From positions 24,168,297 to 24,232,296 of the forward strand of contig CM048850.1 in NCBI GenBank assembly GCA_026545225.1: 64,000 bases of DNA, in the 5' to 3' direction. Position numbers and translations under genes: made by a program. Below are positions 56,513 to 64,000 of this stretch, piece by piece; within the stretch, counting starts at the first letter, position 1; each line of letters opens with the position of its first letter. The notes beneath the pieces are model-generated. The model saw only the letters and a list, made by a program, of their open reading frames with translations, ran no database searches and was not told the DNA's origin. Source of the DNA: Cornus controversa (taxonomy: Eukaryota > Streptophyta > Magnoliopsida > Cornales > Cornaceae).

Positions 56513-57249
56513 TTTAGTTGATCAAGCATCAAAATTAGAGTGAGTCCACTAAAATTTTGAGACCGATCCAAATAAAAAAGCCTTATTTTCTTAGACGAGA
56601 TGAACGTAATGTAATTACTTACTCAAAATCCTTTCCAAATAAATGAAAAATTGAATTCAAAATACCTCATTTAATCATGAGCGAAAGTGTGTTATCTCAA
56701 GTTAAAAGATTGAGAAAAAGATGATGTCAGATATTTATGTTATGAATGGATGTGAGTTTGAGTCCAACCCATCTAACACACACTTGCCGTCCTCTCGTGT
56801 GATCTCGGTCTTGGGCTTTTCAAACCAACATTCTTTTTGAACAAATTGAATATGTTTGGGCTTGGGGTTTGGCCTGATCAATATTTCAAATCTTTTAAAC
56901 CCCAAACCCAAATTGATTCGGAGTAATTTATTAAATCCGTGATTGGTTATGACATGAAACATTGGCAGTTAAATGGTTAAGATTGATTTGCAGTTAAGAC
57001 ATGAAACCTTGATAAGATTGATTCGAATTAGCCAGCTCGGGTTTACCAAAGTGGTGGCTGTTACGATGGCGATTAAATGATTAAGATCCAAAGCAGGTCA
57101 CTTTTGGTCGAATGGGTGCAAAAAGTGTTGGTTTGAGCCAAACAAATGAATCCATTGGCGGTTCGGGTCAACTGAACCGATACCATACCTGTTCCGAACT
57201 AGCACCAGTTTGTCTATAAATACCATTGGAAGCTCCATCCAATAGTACA

Positions 57250-57396
57250 TGGAACTATAGAAAAATCCTAAGTTTGAGTGATATGGCTAGAGGTCTTATT
57301 CAACATTCTGTAGGTTGTGGTAATAATAGTACTATGTTATGGTTTGATTCATAATTGCCTTGTTGCCCTCTGATTAATTCACATAACTAATCTAGT
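57250..57396 (+). pseudogene. LINE ORF2 C-terminal fragment, block B
   Basis: Copy of 26514-26660 with the same stop after TMLWFDS. Confidence 0.5.
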
Positions 57397-57673
57397 CTTG
57401 CAATTCCCTAGCCTAATTAGAGACAATTAGTGAGTTATATCCCCAGCCTCTTGCCCAAGCAGTGCCTAAACTGAGGATCCTAACCCTCTCGCATTACCTT
57501 CTCATACTTTGGATTTTGTAAGGTGGATACCCTCACCTTCCTCCACATTTTTTATAGTCTCCAGCTCGGTCTTTCTTTTCCCCTACTTCCCTCTAGGTCA
57601 ATTGGTCTGAACGAATTAAGATTTTATTCTTTGGTTGGTTGTACGGAAAAGACTTGACACGTTGTATAACTCC

Positions 57674-58225
57674 TGTAGTAACCCTTGTGGACGGGTGTGA
57701 GTGGGCGGGTGCGAAGACAGACACTAGGCTGAGCTACCACACTGACAGGGTGCAGGGTGCTCAATCCCACATCGCCTGGGTATGGAAAAAGGGATGTGCT
57801 TATATGTAGTATGTTCTCTTCAAATGGTATGAGGCCTTTTAGGGTAAACCCAATAGCAAAACCGTGCGGGTTATGTCCCAAAGCGGAGAATATCATACCA
57901 TGTGTTGGAGCGGGGTATTACAATTGGTATCAGAGCCTGACCCAGCCGGAAGAAGTGTGCCGACGAGGACGTCGGGCCTCGTAGGGGGGTGGATTGTAGT
58001 AACCCTTGTGGACGGGTGTGAGTGGGCGGGTGCGAAGACAGACACTGGGCTGAGCTACCACACTGACAGGGTGCAGGGTGCTCAATCCCACATCGTCTGG
58101 GTATATATGTAGTATGTTCTCTTCAAATGGTATGAGGTCTTTTGGGGTAAACCCAATAGCAAAACCGTGCGGGCTATGGCCCAAAGCGGACAATATCATA
58201 CCATGTGTTGGAGCGGGGTATTACA
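57674..58225 (+). mobile_element. TRIM-2, block B copy
   Basis: LTRs 57674-57922 and 57995-58225, primer site TGGTATCAGAGC at about 57925-57936, flanked by ACTCC on both sides. Its right LTR carries the same internal deletion as the A copy. Confidence 0.92.
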
Positions 58226-59318
58226 ACTCCTCTAAGGTGAATACCTTTTCACGGCGTATTTATGGCTCGTCTATTAAGCTCCCGTAAATAGATATGACTT
58301 TTTACAATGCAAACAAAACTCTGTAAATAAGAAAGATGTCGTTAAAACTATGTTGCGTGAATAAGTCTTTAATGGCTTCGAATGAACCCCGTGAATAACA
58401 TTTTATTTACGACATGCATGAGAACGCCGTGAATAATCTCTTCTTTTTAATAAAATAATACTCAATTTTCTCCCATTCCCAATACCATTTCAGCCCATAG
58501 ATAAGATATGTCATTTATAATAGCCATTCAACTCAACAATCCATATTCTAACGTAACAATCCGTGTCTCAAACTCAAAATAACATCAACATGAGAAGTTT
58601 TTAAAAAAATCTATCAAAACAAATGTAAGAGAATACCTCGACAAAGTTATTCATATTCACGCACCAATAACAAACTTAACCAAACCAAAACAAAACATAA
58701 AATTAAACAAAAATCAAAAGTGCGAAACACATGTGCACCATACAACCATTCAATGTGTAAAAAGAGCATGTCTAGTACACCAACGTTCATTTAATTAGTG
58801 TATTAATTATCATCCATACACAAATGTTCAAAAACATCATCCATGGACTACCAAAATTTAGTTAAAGCATCTCCATGTATGAATTCAGCCTGACATCTGT
58901 ACAAGCTGGTCACAACAAATTAGATTTCGAAAAAAATAAATATACACACTAATAAAGCAATATATACTTACTATAATAGAAAAAGTACTATTTCAAAAGC
59001 ATTACCCAACAAGGCTTAGCATAATTTTATACACGTCTACGTACAGAACATACAATCATTTGGTCTGCATTGACACATTCTTTTAAATTTACAACTTTTG
59101 GCCCTGCTATTTTCTCACTCTATATATTTCTATCTCTACATCTTGATCTCCACACTGCTCATTTTTTTGTCACCCTGTTGTTCTTACTGTTCACAGTTCT
59201 TCACTCAATATTTATAGCTGAGCATTTGCTGTTTTAAGCTTTCTTCACCGGCTTAGCACATTTAACATGCCCCAAACCAAGACCAAGACCAAGACGACTC
59301 ACTTTGCAGGGCCACATA
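58226..59318. other. LOX-B downstream flank
   Basis: Essentially identical to 27490-28582. No gene recognised. Confidence 0.5.
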
Positions 59319-59451
59319 TTTATTTGCACACACCACACACTGGCCAATAGCAATACAAACTTTTACTTTTACTACAACATACACGTCACTTATTTTATTT
59401 TTCTTCCATTCACTGGCACACACGTCATACAAACTCAGGTACATTCTGTCT

Positions 59452-62400
59452 TCAAATGGAGATGCTATTAGGAACTCCCTTCCCTGTCACTCCAGGTTCC
59501 GAAAATGGCTTCAGTAGCTCGTATGGCATCACTCCAGCTCCACTTCTATTATTCAAATTAATATCTATGTTCCTATAATCAATAATCGTTTCAATTTTCT
59601 TCAACTCGTCATTAAACCTCTCAAAAGCTTCCTTTATAGCCGGTTCCTCTTTCCAGGCTGCCTTTATCTTCTCACCGAGATACTCCTCATCCGGAGAATG
59701 ATTGGACAACACACCCAAAATGCCCTTGAGTACAAAAGCTTGAATATCCGTAGGGTGGCACTGGAAGAGAGTATCCACAGGATTCTTCAAGAAAGACTTC
59801 CATTCTTCCTCCCTTTGATCTTCGGTAGGCATTTTCTTACTTGCAATGGTAGGCCTATTGGGGACATGACCAGCGTAGTCAAATTGACCAAAATTCACAG
59901 CTGCATGGTGACCAGATGCTACCCATATCATAGTTGTGAGAATTCCAATCAGATCTTTGGGGGTTTTGAGCTCTGGCCACCCTTCCTTTTTGTCCCCGTG
60001 GCCTACTGTTTTTATTTCTGTCCACCATGCTTGAAGCTCGTGGTCAGACTCTACTGCACTTGCATTTAGGTAGTAGTGACTAACATATTCAGTAACCCAT
60101 TGTTTAATGGCATCCCAAAGGAGGAGACCGTCGTTGGCAAAAGGGTAATCTTCAATCACCAGCTTCAGACCATGCTCTTCCGTTGGATTCTCCACAGCCA
60201 TTCCCCTAATTATGTCAATAACACCGAAGTAACGAGGCCATAGTAGATTATTGGTATACTTGTAGTCTATAAAATTTTTAGAAAATTAAGAACAATATCT
60301 TGATATATAATTTTATTAAGCCTGATAAGTAATTTACCTACTAATTAGGTCTGTTGGCAGTGCCTGCAAATCGAATCGCCATTGCTGGGCATAGGCAACT
60401 GAGCTAAGCTCCATAGAATATTTGCCGGGTGAGAATGTTGACTCGATAATCCCATTTGCACTAATGAGAAGTTCTCGTGCCTTTGCATTGATCTGCATTG
60501 TGTACCGTAAATGAGGGTGTAGCAGTCTATAAATAGGGTGCATCGCGCTAAGTTGCCGATTAGTTGCAATTACATAAGGCTCCACACAACAGTGAGTTCT
60601 TAGCCTGCACAAGTTCAAAAAGGAATTCACCGGAAATTATATATATATATATATATGTGCATAAAGGAAGTCCCACATCTGTGTAATTTATAAAGGTTAA
60701 TTTGAAGAATTAATGTATTCCAAATTCAAACACGAACAATAAATTTTTGATCTAGCTGCAATATAATATACATGTTCCCACACATTAGATTCAGATCATT
60801 TCATAGATGATACCGTGAACTACAAAGCAAACTGAACCAGTCTGATCATGACATTCATATAGCTGAAGGTTCATATATATATATATATATAAAAGATCAT
60901 ATATCCATAATAAGCTGACTTTCAATATCATATTAATCTGAATTTTGATAGATTTAATTTGATTCAGTTTAATACCCAAATGCTGTGTGAACCATGCATA
61001 TACAAGCATATATTGTAAATGATAAGAATAATAGTGCCTACCAGTGACTGACTAGCTGGTGAATAGCAGAGTCATGAGCAAGGACATGAGCCTTGGCTAG
61101 TCTCCAAAGCCAGCAACCAGTGGCTGTCCAATTGGGCGTGAACACTTCCTTCCATTGAGGCTTATCATTCGCACCTGGTGGCCGAGTAAGCTCAATGGCT
61201 AGTGGCTTCAACGTGCCATCAGGGGTGAGGAAGAACAATGTCCTTGATCCATATAGTCTTCTGTTCGTATTTAGCTCTCTTACTTTGTTCACAAATGGTA
61301 ACAGCAGATCATGGTAATCTAGCATGAACAACCTCTTTTTTTTCAGGGCCTGCATGTAACCATCAATATTTGACTTCCTGAAATTTAAGAGGTAATTTGT
61401 TTGTGGAACGATCGGCTTTGGCAGGAATTGGATTTTAAAATTAGATTTATGTTATTTTGGAATTGGAACAATTGGCGGCAGGATTGGATTTCAAGGGATT
61501 TCAACAACCAAAATTTAGTACTGTTTTAAGATTTTGTGAAAAATAATCCGATTTCATGGAATTTGAAGTTTGCTGAACTAACTAAAATTTATACTATTTT
61601 TTTTTTTTTGAAAGATAGTCTAATAATACTTGCTCACCTGTCAAGAATTCAAGCCTTTCTTAGAGACAAAGTGATGAGTGTTCCCACAAGAAAAAAGTGA
61701 GTGAGTTTTGAAAAGAAAATATTTTATGAATAGTTAATGGGTTTTATCAATATAATTACCTCTTCAAGGCTCATGAAGCCTCCGATCTCTCGTTCGACCC
61801 GCTCTTTGGTGATTGCTGATTCAGGTGGGCCGTAGACCTGAGGATCAAGTTTGCTCTTCAATGGCCATTCCTGCACAATTTTTTGTGTTCTTTGAGTGTA
61901 AGTAGCCTTTGTTTCTCAATATTTAGACACCTTCACTGTTCTGTATAAAAGAATATTGTAGAAGTACTGATATATTATTTTTATTATTTTTTTGTGGGTG
62001 CGTGTATCTAATATTTGTCAGAAAAAGAAAAATATTAGTAAGGGAGCAATATTGTCATTTCGTTGTTCTTTCTTTTTTTACCATCTACAACTTTTTTTTT
62101 ACTTCAATTGTCATCTTCTCTTCCCAAACTGCACTTTTTTTCCCCTAAATAAGTATACACAGGGATGTGTTTTTTAAAGTATACTTTACAAAAACCAATT
62201 TGGAAGTAATGTTGGGCGTCACATTGTAGTCACTTGTCGAATACTAGAGCATTAAATACTTGAGTTAACAATTAGACTAGTAAGATCTTTTTCAAGCAAA
62301 AAAAATGAAACAAGAATTTACTCATTTACAAGATTTCCTACCCTAAGAAATTATTTTATGATTGGAATTACATGATTATAGTCAATCACAAGTCCTAATT

Positions 62401-62940
62401 AAATTCATAATAATTACAAATTTAATGGCCGGGATGGTGTAGCATATAATAATTTCTCACCCTACCATTGTCATTCTTAAGTGGTCCAACTTTTAAAAAA
62501 AGTGGCATGTGTCACAAATTTAATGGTCCATGTGCTTTCTCAAAATACATTTTTGTAGAAAGTATATATTTTTCTTGTACATTTGTAGGAGGTTTTGTAT
62601 ATCATACCGTGAGCAACTCTATGGTACATGGGTTGATACCAGCAAGAGTTTGTCGAGAAAACTCCTCGTCTCTCAACCAAGAAAAGTTGTCCCCTGCAAT
62701 TGCAAAAAATTGAGAGAGAGAGAGAGAGAGAGAATCATATGTAAATGTTGCCCTTACTCTCAATCATTTGTGGCAAGGCATTTTCTCTAGGGTACAATGA
62801 ATCTATGTCTTTGAAGAATGGAAATCCAAGGTTTTGGTCCATATTAATTTTCTCTAGCGCTCCTACGATTCGTGAGAATGTTGCCTCCTTCAGGCCTGAA
62901 AATGCTTCATCCCTTGGCACATAAATGCTATTTGCAATGT
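59452..62940 (-). CDS. LOX2: LOX-B: plastid 13-lipoxygenase, LOX2 type, exons 4-9 (5' part outside window)
   Basis: Tandem paralogue of LOX-A with the same predicted reaction. Exons in transcript order: 62758-62940, 62608-62693, 61760-61870, 61042-61349, 60338-60604, 59452-60205. Splice sites are GT-AG, phases match LOX-A, and there is no stop. Exons 8 and 9 encode exactly the same protein sequence as LOX-A, including the third His, the Asn and the terminal Ile of the iron site. Exon 7 gives HQLVSHW with the first two His ligands and is one codon longer (RELNTNRR). Exon 4 is only 183 nt (61 residues) and unlike that of LOX-A (222 nt). Introns 4, 5, 6, 7 and 8 are 64, 737, 410, 437 and 132 bp. 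Exons 1-3 are expected past 64000, so completeness is unknown. Confidence 0.88.
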
Positions 62941-62965
62941 CTATTCATATAAATCAAATATAGTG

Positions 62966-63929
62966 AATGAGAAAAGATGAAATCATAAATTACATGTAAA
63001 AAGAGAAGTGGTAAAAAAAAATATTATAAAAAAATTAATTTTTCATCGGCATTTGTTTCAATTTTAGCATATATGATATTATCGTTGTTATTAATATTTT
63101 TGTTATCTTAGTATTACAATATTTTACTTTTTTTTTTCTTTTCAATTATTCAAAGACTCATTGATGGAGTTGAGTGTATAATTTTAGATATTCTCTTTGC
63201 TAATATCGTATAATAAAAATGTTTAATAGAAAGCGTCATGATCTTAAATACGGAAAATCCTATAATACACCCAACCCCACGTCTTAAGCGTAAGTACTAA
63301 AGCAGTTTTTCCTAATCTCAAAAAATGAAATAAATTTGTATCTCATCTTAGCAAGTGATAGCAAACCTAGTATTCCGTATTAGAATGTGTTTGTTTGGAC
63401 TAGATCTTAGGCCAGGCATAACCCATTTCTTGGGGGCAGTGATACCAAACCTAGTATAGTTATTTAGGTTCGTTGCACGGTCTTTTGTTTTATAACAAAT
63501 GTCAGTATTACATTTGCAGTTTTGAATTTTTCTTTTAAAAAAATTAAAATTTAATAGTCAAAAATATTTAAAAAATAAATTTTGCTTTTCAAAATATCTA
63601 TATCTATTTATGTTTAATAAATTTTTTTATCATCAATTTAACGACCATTATTCACTCATTACATTCATTTCTGAATTCACATACATTTACCCTCATGCCT
63701 TTAAAATAATTCAGTCTAATAATTTTTTTTTATAGTATCGTAAACACGGACAATACACTATAAGAGTACAAGCCAATAGACACAGAATGCGGGTGCAAAA
63801 TCCACCATTCTTGACAGAATCATTTGAGCCAGACACAATTTCTTAAATAAAATAATTTAGAGAGCGAGAGATATCCATTACTTCATTATGACTCATTTTT
63901 CACTCACATAAAATTAATCGCAACCCATT
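62966..63929. other. Extra sequence in LOX-B intron 3 absent from LOX-A
   Basis: LOX-A intron 3 runs from the exon 4 acceptor through about 36 bp to the cattactcttttccttaa block (43318 onward). In LOX-B the same block appears only at about 63940, leaving about 960 bp extra. The piece is AT-rich and contains a direct repeat (gataNcaaacctagta at about 63360 and 63440). No inverted ends or clear target duplication found; it could be an insertion in B or a deletion in A. Confidence 0.5.
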
Positions 63930-64000
63930 GACTGTGAGGACTTAGTATCATTACTCTTTTCCTTAATAATACAAACTCTTTCTTAATTGCCGTGTTTCTG

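Larger units (their letters stand above)
52070..64000 (+). repeat. Tandem segmental duplication, block B (continues past the window)
   Basis: Same order as block A from 8270: MITE, old LTR, tandem repeats, LINE fragment, TRIM-2, LOX exons 9 to 4, and then the intron 3 sequence matching 43300-43362 and 43941-43950. It ends at the window edge, so exons 3-1 of LOX-B are expected beyond 64000. Confidence 0.85.

Noticed and set aside
1..64000. tRNA, rRNA or other structured RNA genes
   Set aside because: None recognised; the TGGTATCAGAGC segments that resemble tRNA-Met ends are retrotransposon primer-binding sites.

Overview
This is plant nuclear DNA, most likely from a eudicot. The only host genes are two tandem copies of a nine-exon lipoxygenase with plant-type GT-AG introns. 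Nearly everything else is plant transposable elements: Ty1-copia, SIRE-like and TRIM retrotransposons, an L1-type LINE and MITEs. I see no basis for naming a species.

Layout. 1-7294: a degenerate copia element (pol end plus 3' LTR) sits inside a second copia remnant, which is itself split by a 4.1-kb solo LTR (2348-6484). 7295-8269: AT-rich, nothing recognised. 8270 to about 52070: duplication block A. It holds downstream flank (8270-28715) and lipoxygenase gene LOX-A (28716-51566, minus strand). 52070-64000: block B, a paralogous copy of the same unit. It holds its own downstream flank (52070-59451) and LOX-B (59452-62940, minus strand), which runs off the window before its exons 1-3.

LOX-A has nine exons with compatible phases and no stop. 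They sum to 2547 nt, giving a predicted 848-residue plastid 13-lipoxygenase (LOX2 type) with transit peptide, PLAT domain and all iron ligands. Its introns are swollen by transposons. Intron 5 is 11.8 kb against 0.74 kb in LOX-B and carries a four-level nest: a solo LTR in a TRIM in a LINE in the intron.

Comparing the blocks gives a relative history. A MULE-type MITE, an old SIRE-like LTR, a LINE fragment and TRIM-2 are in both blocks, so they predate the duplication (or were copied between blocks). TRIM-1, the 4.8-kb copia element, the 7.7-kb SIRE-like element, the intron-5 nest and a 570-bp MITE are only in block A, and block B shows the unoccupied sites. Divergence is uneven. The outer flanks differ by several percent, but about 5.2 kb covering the 3' flank, exon 9, exon 8 and part of intron 7 is almost identical. 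That pattern points to recent gene conversion (or an assembly artefact) over the C-terminal catalytic part of the two genes.

The most unusual mobile element is the 7.7-kb SIRE-like retrotransposon (18308-26044). It has near-identical LTRs, an intact 686-residue Gag and an intact second ORF in the env-like position, but no protease, integrase, reverse transcriptase or RNase H. All coordinates and comparisons were made by eye; no alignment or database search was run.
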